Source of the DNA: Planctomycetales bacterium
GTDB lineage: Bacteria > Planctomycetota > Planctomycetia > Pirellulales > Thermoguttaceae
Assembly (NCBI GenBank): GCA_007119795.1
Contig: SKOZ01000039.1
Span: forward strand, 1 to 64,000
Direction of reading: 5' to 3'
DNA length: 64,000 nucleotides
Notes under the pieces: model-generated
The model's database searches: none
Seen by the model: the letters and a program-made list of their open reading frames with translations, nothing else
What the model was told of the DNA's origin: nothing
In this document: one piece after another, positions 45,697 through 56,694 of the stretch
How the letters are laid out: each line of letters opens with the position of its first letter
Position numbering within the stretch: position 1 is the first letter of the stretch
Position numbers and translations under genes: made by a program

Positions 45697-46497
45697 TCAG
45701 CCTACCGCGGCGAGGACTGCGCGACCGAGGAGCAGCTCGAGCAGACCGTCGAAACGGGCGAGGAAGACGTCGGCCCTCGCCTCCGGATCGTAATTGAAGG
45801 CCACCGTGACCAACCCGACCTCGGCCGCTCCGCGGAGCTCCTCCGAGTCGTGGCCGACAAAGGCCACCTGCCGGGCGGGGAGTTCCAGCGCCGCCAGCGC
45901 CGCCAGGTAGGCGGCCGGATCGGGCTTGATCCGCCGCAGGTCGAGCGAGGAGATCACCGCCCGGAAAGCCCCTTGCAGGCCGAAGCGATCCGTCTGGGCC
46001 CGGAGCGATTCCCCGGGCCGATCCGTGTCGCTGAGGACGGCCATGGGGACGCCGGCGGCGTGCAGTCGGGCAATGGTGCTGCGAACGCCGGGCAGGGGGC
46101 GCGCCTCCGCCTCGACGGCTCGCCGCCGCGCATGGCACGCGGCGGCCACCTCGTCCACCTGGGCCGCGGAGAGGCCGGCCGCCGAAAGGAAACGGCGGAA
46201 GGCATCGTCGAAGGTGCAACGCCCACAGTGGACCGCCGGCAGGTAGGCGCGGTCCCAGAGGTGGAAGAACTCGCGGTAGCCGCTGTGGATTCCCAGCCGA
46301 GCGAGAATCCTCAGGAGCCAGCGTCGCCAAACCGTGGTGTCGTAGAGGACGTCACCCATGTCGAAGATCAGTCCGGCCAGGCCCTGCGGGAGTGCCTCTC
46401 GCTGCCGCTGGGCCGCACTGAAGGGCAATACGAATGGCCCCTCGTCGGGGTGGTCGCGGTGACTCAGAGCAAGGTGTTGTGCCGTGGAGCTGAGCAT
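45697..46497 (-). CDS. HAD-superfamily hydrolase
   Basis: Protein of 266 residues. Motif I is FDMGDVLYDT with nucleophile Asp46; the +2 position is Gly instead of Asp, as in YihX-like HADs (FDLGNV). Motif II Ser is in AVLSDTDRP, motif III Lys in RRIKPDP, and motif IV is VAFVGHDSEELRGAAEVGL. It is probably a phosphatase on a small sugar phosphate; the Gly at +2 is worth noting. The ATG is eight bases after GGAGGTCC. The first 40 residues are an N-terminal extension. It precedes the deacetylase gene. Confidence 0.8.
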   Translation of the reverse strand: MLSSTAQHLALSHRDHPDEGPFVLPFSAAQRQREALPQGLAGLIFDMGDVLYDTTVWRRWLLRILARLGIHSGYREFFHLWDRAYLPAVHCGRCTFDDAFRRFLSAAGLSAAQVDEVAAACHARRRAVEAEARPLPGVRSTIARLHAAGVPMAVLSDTDRPGESLRAQTDRFGLQGAFRAVISSLDLRRIKPDPAAYLAALAALELPARQVAFVGHDSEELRGAAEVGLVTVAFNYDPEARADVFLARFDGLLELLLGRAVLAAVG

Positions 46498-46865
46498 GGC
46501 GTTGGGACCTCCATGTGCTGGGCGCCGGCCCCGGCAACCATGCCGGGGCACACGGGGCGCAGGGAGACAGTCCGGGGCAACGACCGAGGCGCCGCAAGAG
46601 CGGGTCGAGAAGGGCGCAGCGCGGCCGCGCATCGCAGCCGTGCCGCTATCGAGTGAAGGGCGCGCATCGGAATCCAATCCGTCACGTGCGTGCCGAACCG
46701 CTTCGAGGGGATCAGGACCCCGCCGCCGACCGGCTCCGCGAATTCGTCGCCGATGAATCCGGCGCGCGGCGGGCTGATGCTCCAAGAGGCCGGCAATCCG
46801 TTGCCAATCGAATCCGTCGGGGTTTCGGAGAAGCACAGCTCGAAAAGGCGTATCCCCGGGTGGGC

Positions 46866-46895
46866 AGTCTAGCACGTCGGACGAGTCACGGTCAA
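46866..46895 (-). promoter_or_regulatory. Promoter of the HAD-deacetylase operon
   Basis: On the minus strand: TTGACC (46890-46895), an 18-base spacer and TAGACT (46866-46871), with TG two bases before the -10 (TGCTAGACT). It lies about 370 bases before the HAD ATG. The gap 46498-46934 holds no other recognised feature. Confidence 0.45.
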
Positions 46896-46934
46896 TACGT
46901 CGAAGCGAGCCTTTCGATCCCCCGACCCCAGCGG

Positions 46935-47936
46935 TCACTCGCCCAGAGAAAGAGAGCGGCCGAGGTCGCGGTTTTCGCGAAACCAACCCACGCAATGGCG
47001 CAGGCCGACTTCGAGGGGGACCTGAGGCCTCCAGTCGAGGAGGCTTCGGGCCTTATTGATATCGGCCCAAGTAGCGGGGACATCCGCGGGATGCGGGGGC
47101 CGATACTCGATTGCCGGCCGCTCGCCGAGCTCGGCGGCGATGGTATCGATGACCTCACAGAGGACGGCGGGCCGGTCGCCGCCGAGGTTCACGACCTCGT
47201 AGCCGAGCGGCTTGAGGGCCGCGATCGTGCCGCGGGCGATGTCGTCGACAAAGGTGAAGTCGCGGCTCTGGCGGCCATCGCCAAAGACGGTGATCGGTTC
47301 GCCTTCGGCGATCCAGCGGACGAAGCGGAAGACCGACATGTCGGGCCTGCCCGCCGGCCCGTAGACGGTGAAATAGCGGACGACGCTGACGTCGAGGTGG
47401 TGCAGGTAGTGGTACGTGAAGGCGAGCGCTTCGGCGGCTTTCTTCGAGGCGGCGTAGGGGGAGAGGGGCCGATCCGTGTCGGCGTCTTCGCGATAGGGGA
47501 CCGGGTTGTGCGCGCCGTAGAGACTGGAGGTGGAGGCGAGTAGGAATTTTCCCACCCCGTGCCGGCGGCAGGCTTCGAGGAGATGAAGCGTGCCCTCGCC
47601 GTTGGTGCGGTAGTAGACCCGCGGGTCGCGGACGGAAGCGCGGACCCCGGCGCGGGCGGCAAGGTTCACGACCGCCGTGTAGGGGGGCTCGCCGGCGGTG
47701 GACTGCGCATCGGCTGCAAAGCGGGCCGTTACGGCGTCGGCATCGCTGATGTCCAGGAGGTGGAAGGCGAAGTGCTCGCGGCCCCGGAGGCGTTCGAGCC
47801 GCCAGTGTTTCAGCCGGGGGTCGTAGGCGTCGTTGAGGTTATCGACGCCGACGACCCGGTGGCCCCCATCAAGGAGCATCTCCGCCACGCGCGAGGCGAT
47901 GAAGCCCGCACAACCGGTTACCAGGTAGCAGTTCAT
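46935..47936 (-). CDS. NAD-dependent epimerase/dehydratase (UDP-glucuronate 4-epimerase-like)
   Basis: Short-chain dehydrogenase-type protein of 333 residues. It has Rossmann motif TGCAGFIA (7-14), NLAARAGVRASV, catalytic Ser in ASTSSLYG (134-141) and Tyr161/Lys165 in YAASKKAAE. Later segments (SVVRYFTVYGPAGRPDMS, FGDGRQSRDFTFVDDI) match UDP-sugar epimerases, especially UDP-GlcA 4-epimerase. It interconverts sugar nucleotides in the cytoplasm, feeding surface polysaccharide synthesis. GlmS at 50169 and the deacetylase fit the same theme. The ATG follows AAAGGAGAG. It is 50 bases behind the protease stop, so probably co-transcribed with it. Confidence 0.85.
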   Translation of the reverse strand: MNCYLVTGCAGFIASRVAEMLLDGGHRVVGVDNLNDAYDPRLKHWRLERLRGREHFAFHLLDISDADAVTARFAADAQSTAGEPPYTAVVNLAARAGVRASVRDPRVYYRTNGEGTLHLLEACRRHGVGKFLLASTSSLYGAHNPVPYREDADTDRPLSPYAASKKAAEALAFTYHYLHHLDVSVVRYFTVYGPAGRPDMSVFRFVRWIAEGEPITVFGDGRQSRDFTFVDDIARGTIAALKPLGYEVVNLGGDRPAVLCEVIDTIAAELGERPAIEYRPPHPADVPATWADINKARSLLDWRPQVPLEVGLRHCVGWFRENRDLGRSLSLGE

Positions 47937-47986
47937 AGCCCGCAGCGCTCTCCTTTCCGGTAAGAATCGGCCCGCTAGAATCAGCC

Positions 47987-49882
47987 TCACCCGCTTCCCG
48001 CGACGAGCGGCGAAGCCGCGCGCCGCGGCCGAGCCCGGCCCCTGCCCCTTCTTGAAGAGGGTCGCTCCTCGCCGGCCTCCGGTTCGACTGCGGGAGCGTC
48101 CTCCATCGGGGGCTCGTCGGCTTCTCGAAGGGGGCCCCGTGCGGGGGCCGCCGCTTCGGGGGTATCGACCTCGGCGGAAGTCTCCGCTCCGTCGGGGGCA
48201 GTCTCCTCGGCGGCTTCCGCCGTATCTTCGGGGGGCTCCTCGTGCGGAGCGGCGGCACCGCTCTTCAATTCGTCGAGGAGGGGAAGGATGGCGTCGGACG
48301 GAACGCTGTAGGTCTCCGTGCGCCCGCCGCGGGCGATATTGATACCCACAACCGAACCGTCCAGCGTCAGGAGGGGGCCGCCGCAATCGGCGGGGCGGAG
48401 CACCATATCGTGCTGGAGAACCATGGGAAAGGAGTCGCGGCGGTCGCTCACGCCCCCGGCGGAGTAATTCTGTCGTTGGCGCCGGTCGCCGGCGTTGCTC
48501 TCGACACGCCCCAGGCGGGTCTCGATGTCGATGGCTTCTGCATCCCGCTCGATGGCCAGCCTCACGCGGTCTCCCACCCGCAGGGCCCCGATCAGCGAAG
48601 CCATTTCTTCGGAATCGGTGACCCGCTCGCCGTTGACGTGCGTGACGCGGTCGTTGGCCTGGATACCGGCACGCTGCGCGGCGCTGTCGTCCATGACCGA
48701 TTCCACGACCACGGCACCATCAACGTTACGGAGCGACACGCCGAGCATCCCGCGGGGAGGTGGTATGGGACGGCGAGGGACGCTGATCACCCCCACGGCA
48801 AGAGGATCGGCGTCCGGCCCGGCGGCCACGACCAATTCGCCTACCGCCGGGTCGGCCTCGCCGAAGACGACAGCGGGCAGGTCGGCGGCCTCGATCTTGA
48901 GCATGGCCAAGTCGTACTGCTCGTCGACGCCCACGATGCGGGCCTCGAGCTCGCGGCCGTCCGCAAGATGGCAGGTGATCTCGCCGGTCAGCTCGCTGGC
49001 CTTCGTGAGGATCCATCCGTCCGCGGCCACGACCGTGCCCAATGCGGACTCTTCTCCATCACTCTCGATGCGGAGCACGGCATCGGCAACCGATTCCACG
49101 GCGGGCCGGAAGAGCCCGCGGACGTCGGCGTGGTCGCGTCCCCGCACGACGTGCTCCCAGATTTCGCCCGCGGCCAGACGGTCCCAGTGGGTGACGAAGA
49201 GGTCGACCGGTACGTGGAAATTCAGTGTGGCCGCATCGCCGATGCGGCTGTTCACGCCGATGACTCGGCCCGCGAGGTCGAAGAGAGGACCTCCCGAATC
49301 GCCGGACACCAGGGCGCAGTCGGTCTGCAGCACGGTGTCGGTGGAGCGGAGAATGCGCCCGAAGCGGACTACGGGGGGGCGGTCGCTCTGGTAGCCGAAA
49401 GGATGCCCCACCGCCACGCACCAGTCGCCCACGGCCACATCGGCGGAACGGCCCTTGCCCACCGTCGGCCAGGGGCCCTCGTCTTCGATCTTCATCAGCC
49501 CGGCGTCGGCGACACGGTAGACGCCGAGAGTCTTGCCGCTGGCTTGCGTGCCGTCGGCAAAGAAGAAGGTGGCATCCTGACCGGGGCGGCCGACGACGTG
49601 TCCTGCGGTGAGAACGTAACCCTCCTCGCTGACGATCACGCCGCTGCCGCGGGTGGAACCGATCTGCACGCCCACGGTCGCCGTCAGGGCACCGTCGAGG
49701 ATGCCCTGAAGCTGCTCCTGCACGACGAGAAAGTCATCGAGCGACTCGGGGACCAAATCGGCCGCAAGGCTCGACCCCGGCCCGGCAAGGAGGAGCCAGA
49801 CGATCGCGAGAAGAGAAGAGAAGCGGAAAAAATTCGAGGCGCCCGGATACGGCCCGGGCCCGAGCATGGGGAAACCGTTCAC
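47987..49882 (-). CDS. Exported trypsin-like protease (HtrA type) with degenerate second domain
   Basis: Protein of 631 residues from a GTG that follows GGAGG. A signal or anchor helix (about 22-41) precedes an S1C protease domain with full triad: His95 in LTAGHVVG, Asp127 in ADAGLMKI and Ser196 in SGDSGGPL. A second half-domain (about 270-370) has Ser296 where His is expected (ILTKASEL) and Asp324. A PDZ domain (about 378-455) follows, then the rest of the second protease domain, with Cys500 in RPADCGGPL where Ser is expected. The PDZ is thus embedded in the second, probably inactive, protease fold. The C-tail is acidic then Arg-rich. It may act as a periplasmic quality-control protease. Confidence 0.83.
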   Translation of the reverse strand: MNGFPMLGPGPYPGASNFFRFSSLLAIVWLLLAGPGSSLAADLVPESLDDFLVVQEQLQGILDGALTATVGVQIGSTRGSGVIVSEEGYVLTAGHVVGRPGQDATFFFADGTQASGKTLGVYRVADAGLMKIEDEGPWPTVGKGRSADVAVGDWCVAVGHPFGYQSDRPPVVRFGRILRSTDTVLQTDCALVSGDSGGPLFDLAGRVIGVNSRIGDAATLNFHVPVDLFVTHWDRLAAGEIWEHVVRGRDHADVRGLFRPAVESVADAVLRIESDGEESALGTVVAADGWILTKASELTGEITCHLADGRELEARIVGVDEQYDLAMLKIEAADLPAVVFGEADPAVGELVVAAGPDADPLAVGVISVPRRPIPPPRGMLGVSLRNVDGAVVVESVMDDSAAQRAGIQANDRVTHVNGERVTDSEEMASLIGALRVGDRVRLAIERDAEAIDIETRLGRVESNAGDRRQRQNYSAGGVSDRRDSFPMVLQHDMVLRPADCGGPLLTLDGSVVGINIARGGRTETYSVPSDAILPLLDELKSGAAAPHEEPPEDTAEAAEETAPDGAETSAEVDTPEAAAPARGPLREADEPPMEDAPAVEPEAGEERPSSRRGRGRARPRRAASPLVAGSG

Positions 49883-50052
49883 GTGGTAAGACCTCCGGTA
49901 TTCGGCGGAACTTCCCTCCCACCTTTCCATCCACGGTAGGCGGCCCCCGCTAAACGGTCAAGCCGTCGGCGGGAGCCCTCCCTTTGAGCGGCGGACCTCG
50001 AACGGAGGGACAGGCCATCCGAAGAAACTCCTCTTCTCCGCGGCGGGGACTA

Positions 50053-50061
50053 TGCTAGACT
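50053..50061 (+). promoter_or_regulatory. Extended -10 element TGCTAGACT before glmS
   Basis: TGCTAGACT lies 107 bases before the glmS ATG. No clear -35 is found at 16-18 bases. A run of T follows. It is one of five similar elements in the window. Confidence 0.4.
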
Positions 50062-50168
50062 TTTTCCGCGGACCACCCCGAAAAAAGCGGGAACCGCCAA
50101 AGCACTTCGCTCCCCTTGCAATGCCGAGTCTCCCTATCCCCGGTTCAGGTCGCCTAGGAGTTCCCCCT

Positions 50169-52031
<1,863 letters not shown>

Positions 52032-52066
52032 CCGTACGGGGGAGGGGCCGCAGGCCGCATCGGCAC

Positions 52067-53419
52067 TCAGCAGGAAACGTGGATCAGGGCGGCCTTCCGC
52101 TGCTTGCAGCGGTTGAAGGCTTCGACGGCCTCGGCGGTGGGGAGCGAGGTCAGATCGATGGCGCGGCGTTCGAGAAAGCGGGTCGCCTCGTCGGAGAGTT
52201 CAACCTGCCCCCCCTGGCCGGCGGCCACGAAGACCACTTCGGGCCCGCCGGCACAGAGCCGCTCGATCTCGCGCGGCCCCACGCGGTGGGCCGAAGCCGT
52301 AGCGGGGTCGTAGTGGCGACGCTTCCGCTTGCGGACCTTGCCGCTGGCAAAGACGTAGACGTCGCGGTCGAAGGTGCGGCCGCCGACGCGGACCACGCCC
52401 GGCCGCACGGCCTCGAGAGAAGGGTATTCGGGGCTGACGGCGTAGCGGCGCTTGAACGGGCTGCGGCCGACGGTCTGGCGGGCCAGGGCCACTGCGCCCA
52501 GGACAACCGCATCGTCGCCAAGCGTGGAGAGGAGCACGCCGCCGGTCTCCCGCGCTCCCGGCAGGCGGTCGGCAGCGACCACGCGCTCGACGATGGGCAT
52601 GATGAAACGGCTGCACGCCTCGACCACGCCGCCGCCGAGGATGATCACCTCGGGATCGAGGAGGTGGCGGATGGAAACGCAGGCATAGCCCAGCAACTCT
52701 GCGGCGCGGTGCATTTCCCGGGTGACGAGCGGATCCTGCTGATCGAGGGCCTTGCGGATGGCGCTGGAGCGGATCACACTCAGATCGTCGAGCAGGTCGG
52801 TGAGGATCGTGCTCTCGCCGGCATCGATGGCCGCCCGCAGCCGCCGCTCGACGGCGGCACGGCTGGCCAGGGCCTCGAGACAGCCGCGGTTGCCGCAGCC
52901 GCACTCCGGCCCGCCGACCTCCATGATCATGTGGCCCACTTCACCCGCCGTCTCCCGGGCGCCCCGCCAGAGCTTGCCCTTGCGGACGAAGCCGCCGCCG
53001 ATCCCCGTGCCCACGAAAATGCCCATCGCGGAACCGGCACGGCGGGCCGAGCCGAGCCACCTTTCGCCCAGCGTGCCCAGGTTGCAGTCGTTGCCCACCG
53101 CCACGGGAACACGAAACCGCTTCTCGAGGTGGGCACCGATCTCCACGCCTGTCAGGTTCATGTTCGGCGTGACCACCACACGGGCCGCAGACGGGTCGAC
53201 CACCCCCGGAATGGCCACGCCGATCGCAGCGGGAGTGACGGACTCCTCGCCACCGCTGTCGAGGACATCGTCGACCACCCCGTCGATGGCGGCCAGCACC
53301 GCCTCCGCGCCGCCCTCCCGAGGGGTGGCCACGCGCTGCCGGCCGACCACCGTTCCCGATTCTTCGACCCGCGAGGCCTGAATCTTCGTGCCGCCGACGT
53401 CGATTCCTACGTAGAGCAT
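52067..53419 (-). CDS. ROK-family sugar kinase fused to an Mth938-like domain
   Basis: Protein of 450 residues in two parts. Residues 1-320 form a ROK kinase: phosphate loop DVGGTK (7-12), catalytic Asp111 in VGNDCN, zinc ligands His163 and CxCxxxxC (Cys173, Cys175, Cys180). It would phosphorylate glucose, N-acetylglucosamine or a similar sugar. Residues about 332-450 match the Mth938-like (NDUFAF3/DUF498) fold: VVRVGGRTFDRDVYVF, VRKRKRRHYD, GPEVVFVAAGQGGQVELS and KAALIHVSC. That domain is usually a small stand-alone protein of unknown function. A frameshift or mis-join is not indicated, as the frame is continuous. It lies beside glmS, consistent with amino-sugar use. Confidence 0.83.
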   Translation of the reverse strand: MLYVGIDVGGTKIQASRVEESGTVVGRQRVATPREGGAEAVLAAIDGVVDDVLDSGGEESVTPAAIGVAIPGVVDPSAARVVVTPNMNLTGVEIGAHLEKRFRVPVAVGNDCNLGTLGERWLGSARRAGSAMGIFVGTGIGGGFVRKGKLWRGARETAGEVGHMIMEVGGPECGCGNRGCLEALASRAAVERRLRAAIDAGESTILTDLLDDLSVIRSSAIRKALDQQDPLVTREMHRAAELLGYACVSIRHLLDPEVIILGGGVVEACSRFIMPIVERVVAADRLPGARETGGVLLSTLGDDAVVLGAVALARQTVGRSPFKRRYAVSPEYPSLEAVRPGVVRVGGRTFDRDVYVFASGKVRKRKRRHYDPATASAHRVGPREIERLCAGGPEVVFVAAGQGGQVELSDEATRFLERRAIDLTSLPTAEAVEAFNRCKQRKAALIHVSC

Positions 53420-53493
53420 CGCCTGGCAATGCCTTTGCCCAAAATGGTAGCCCCCCTGGTGCCGCCCCGGCGGCGGCTACTCCATCCGCCGAA

Positions 53494-53499
53494 ATCATA
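53494..53499 (-). promoter_or_regulatory. TATGAT -10 box before the ROK gene
   Basis: TATGAT on the minus strand, 75 bases before the ROK ATG. No good -35 was seen. A tentative promoter only. Confidence 0.3.
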
Positions 53500-53525
53500 T
53501 CACACGGGAGGGCCCGAGAGCACCG

Positions 53526-53541
53526 GGCCGGCGCGCCGGCC
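53526..53541. other. 16-bp perfect palindrome GGCCGGCGCGCCGGCC
   Basis: A perfect 16-base palindrome lies in the 351-base gap between the ROK gene and the dihaem gene. It could be a protein-binding site or a restriction-like chance GC palindrome; nothing indicates a function. The rest of the gap holds only the -10 at 53494. Confidence 0.35.
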
Positions 53542-53770
53542 GGCGAGCGGGCCGCGAGGCCGCGCGACACTCACATGGTTGCCCGACGGTCTACGGCAAG
53601 TTACAACCACCAATAGTGTACGCCATGGTCCGAGCCCCGGTTTCGGGATACCCCCGACCACCGATCCAAGAATCGGGAGCCTGGCCAGAGCGAGGTTCAC
53701 CCTGCCGATTTCCGTCCCCGCGATCTAGCGGCGGCACGTCGAGCGACTGCCAACGCAAGCGAGGTTTGCC

Positions 53771-56575
53771 ATGATCAGACGCGGACTCTTAGGCTGCATC
53801 GTCTTCTTGGGGCTGACCGCGGGCGTCGCGGGCGCCGGGGAGGGAGAACCTCCGTTTCCGACGGTCACCTCGGGCATCATGGAGGACGGCACGCCGGCAC
53901 GGGAACTGGTGGTCGAGCTCCAGGGGGCGGAAGACCTCTTCCTCGTGGCTACCTACGGCGGCGACAGCTACGATTTCGATCAGGCGATCTGGGCCGATCC
54001 GGTCCTCTACGATGCGGCTGGCAATACCGTCGACCTGACCACGCTCGAGCCTGCGGAGTCCCAGGTGGGCTGGGGCGAGCTGCTCGTCAACCGCGACCAC
54101 CGGGGCGAGCCGCTGTCGATCGCCGGAAAGGAGTTTGCCCGCGGATTCTGGGCCCATGCGCCGTCACTCTTGCACTTCAAGCTCGGCGGTGAATACGAGC
54201 GGCTCTCGGTGTGGGTCGGGCTGACGACGGGGGCGGTCCGCGGCACGGTCGATTTCCAGGTGCACGCCCGGCGGCCGCCGACGCCCAGCCGGGAGGAATA
54301 CACGCGGGACTACCCCCAGCCGCCGCCGCAACCATCCGTCCCTCCCGTGCCGCCCGCCGCCGAGGCGCCCATTCATTTCTATCCCGAGGCAGCCCGGAAG
54401 CTCCTCGACCAGGGCATCGAAGAAATCGTCTTCGTCCGCCGCTATACGCTTTCGGCCGATCACGTGTACACCGAATACGTCAACAGCCGCTGGATGCCCG
54501 GCGGGGGGCTGTGCGTGCTCGACCTGCGCACGGGCCAGGTGCGCGAGCTGGCGGCTGGGCTGACGCAAGACGGCGTGGTGAACCGCTTCGACGTCTCCTT
54601 CGATGCCGACAGGATCGCCTTCGGCTTCAAGGCCGCCAATGACGAAGGCTACCGGCTTTACGAGGTGGACGTCGACGGCGGCCACGTCCGCCAGCTCACC
54701 GTCCCGCCGGAGAACGAGGCGGAGCTGGTGGCGCAGTACCGGCTGGGTTACCACCACGGCACCGACGACATGCACCCCTGCTACCTGCCCGACGGGGGGA
54801 TCGCTTTCGTGACCACGCGCTGCCAGTACGGTGTGCTCTGCGATGCCGGCGACAACTTCACCGTTACGAACGTCTACCGCATCGAGGGCGACGGCGGCGG
54901 CATGCGGTCCCTGACCAACAGCGCCTTGAGCGAGCAGAGCCCCGTCATGCTCCCCGACGGGCGGATCCTCTACCACCGGTGGGAATACGTCGACAAGCCG
55001 GCGGGCAATGTGAAGAGCCTCTGGGCGATGAATCCCGACGGCAGCCGGTCGGCCGAGGTGTACGGGAACGCCATCGCCTTCCCGGAGACCATGATCTACG
55101 CCCGCCCCATCCCTGGGACGGCGGGCAAGATCGCCTTTCTGGGCGCCTCGCACTGCTGCCCGAACAACGCCATGGGAACGGTGATCACCATCGACACCGG
55201 CAACGACGCCCGCTCGCCCGACTCGATGCACTTCGTCACGCCGGACATCCACGCCTTGCACCACAACGGCTTCCATTTCCTCGGCGAAGACGGCGAGTGG
55301 ATCCACGACATGACGGGCACCGTGGGGCGGCTGTTCAAAGATCCCTTTCCCATCAGTGAGGACCTATTCCTGGTGGCTCTCAAGCCGGCCGGCCTCCCCT
55401 GGGAAGATCCCACCGGCTACCATCTGGCCCTGCTCGACGGCGAGGGAAACACCACGCCGCTGCTGCGCGACGAGAGCGTCTCCCTCTGGCACCCCTCCCC
55501 GCTCACCCCCCGCCCGGTGCCGGCGGTGGTGCATGCGCCGCACGAGGCCGCCCTCGCCGAAGAGGGGTTGGCCCGGTGCCTGGTGGCCGACGTCTACCTG
55601 GGCCTGGAAGGCGTCCCCCGGGGAACGATCAAGTATCTCCGCGTCCTGGAGCAGCTCGGCCGCCCTTGGGCGGCACGGAAGTCGTGGAACGACCGCCGAG
55701 GGCACGCCCATTCGGCGGTCGGCGACGGCTCGCTGAGCGTGAAGGTTCAGTACGGCGTGGTCCCCGTCGAAGAGGATGGTTCCGCCCATTTCGTGGTCCC
55801 CGCCATGCGGAACATCTACTTCCAGGTCCTGGACGAGCACCACATGGCCGTGCAGACGGAGCGGACCTACGTCAACTACATGCCCGGGGAGACCCGTTCC
55901 TGCCTGGGGTGCCACGAGACAACCCGCGAGACGCTCCCCCCCGAGAACCGCCCGCCGCTGGCCGCGCTGCGGGCGCCGTCGCGTCCCCAGCCACAGCCGG
56001 GCGACGCTGCGGCCACCCGGCTCTTCGACTACGAGCGGCAGATCCAGCCCATCTGGGACCGCCACTGCATCGCTTGCCATAACCACGAGCAGGCCGAGGG
56101 GGGGCTGAACCTCGCGGCCACGCCGGAAGAGCTCTTCAGCACTTCGTACCACCAGTTGCTGGCCCTCAGCCACGCGCCCAAGCAGCTCCTGGGATTCCGC
56201 AGGGCCCGGGACGAAGACGCCGCCTGGCTCGACCAGGAGGACGTGCAGTACCTGCCCCCTTACACCTTCGGCTCGCCCACCAGCACTCTGGCGGGCTTCC
56301 TGAGCGAGGGCCGCGTGACCATGCGCGACCCGGCGCTCCAGGATTACGTCGATCACCTCCGCGAGGCCCACCCCGACGTCCGGCTCTCCGAGGAGGAATT
56401 CGTGCAGTTGGTGAACTGGCTGGACGTGAACGCCCCCTTCCATCCCTCCTACTGGGGACGCCTGCATGCCAGGTACCAGGACCACCCCAACTACCGGCCC
56501 GCCGTTACCGTCGAGGAGGCCCTGAAGCGCGAGGTGCCCGAATCCATCCGCCGTGCCGAGGCCGCCGAGCCGTGA
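53771..56575 (+). CDS. Secreted HzsA-related dihaem protein with NPCBM-like N-terminus
   Basis: Exported protein of 934 residues with a signal peptide (GLLGCIVFLGLTAGVAGAG). Residues about 25-175 resemble an NPCBM-type carbohydrate-binding sandwich (YGGDSYDFDQAIWADP, ARGFWAHAPS). A TolB/PD40-type beta-propeller follows (about 200-600; YLPDGGIAFVTTRCQYG, MLPDGRILYHRWEY). Two c-type haem sites are Cys711 (CLGCH) and Cys766 (CIACH). The layout matches HzsA-related proteins of planctomycetes. True hydrazine synthase works with HzsB and HzsC, none of which are here, so hydrazine synthesis is not implied. It is a likely client of ResB/CcsA. Substrate and electron partner unknown. Confidence 0.78.
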   Translation: MIRRGLLGCIVFLGLTAGVAGAGEGEPPFPTVTSGIMEDGTPARELVVELQGAEDLFLVATYGGDSYDFDQAIWADPVLYDAAGNTVDLTTLEPAESQVGWGELLVNRDHRGEPLSIAGKEFARGFWAHAPSLLHFKLGGEYERLSVWVGLTTGAVRGTVDFQVHARRPPTPSREEYTRDYPQPPPQPSVPPVPPAAEAPIHFYPEAARKLLDQGIEEIVFVRRYTLSADHVYTEYVNSRWMPGGGLCVLDLRTGQVRELAAGLTQDGVVNRFDVSFDADRIAFGFKAANDEGYRLYEVDVDGGHVRQLTVPPENEAELVAQYRLGYHHGTDDMHPCYLPDGGIAFVTTRCQYGVLCDAGDNFTVTNVYRIEGDGGGMRSLTNSALSEQSPVMLPDGRILYHRWEYVDKPAGNVKSLWAMNPDGSRSAEVYGNAIAFPETMIYARPIPGTAGKIAFLGASHCCPNNAMGTVITIDTGNDARSPDSMHFVTPDIHALHHNGFHFLGEDGEWIHDMTGTVGRLFKDPFPISEDLFLVALKPAGLPWEDPTGYHLALLDGEGNTTPLLRDESVSLWHPSPLTPRPVPAVVHAPHEAALAEEGLARCLVADVYLGLEGVPRGTIKYLRVLEQLGRPWAARKSWNDRRGHAHSAVGDGSLSVKVQYGVVPVEEDGSAHFVVPAMRNIYFQVLDEHHMAVQTERTYVNYMPGETRSCLGCHETTRETLPPENRPPLAALRAPSRPQPQPGDAAATRLFDYERQIQPIWDRHCIACHNHEQAEGGLNLAATPEELFSTSYHQLLALSHAPKQLLGFRRARDEDAAWLDQEDVQYLPPYTFGSPTSTLAGFLSEGRVTMRDPALQDYVDHLREAHPDVRLSEEEFVQLVNWLDVNAPFHPSYWGRLHARYQDHPNYRPAVTVEEALKREVPESIRRAEAAEP

Positions 56576-56694
56576 AATGGCGCCGGGCGGACGGGTGCCG
56601 TTCGGGCGGAATGGGGCCCTTCTCGCGGTACTGAGTAGGGCAGCCGGGAGAAGGGCATTTCGGCTCCGGTCGGGTACTCCAAGGGAGACTGAGC

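Noticed and set aside
43925..46330. 801-codon minus-strand frame over the deacetylase
   Set aside because: Arg/Pro/Gly-rich out-of-frame translation; the deacetylase frame has the NodB motifs.
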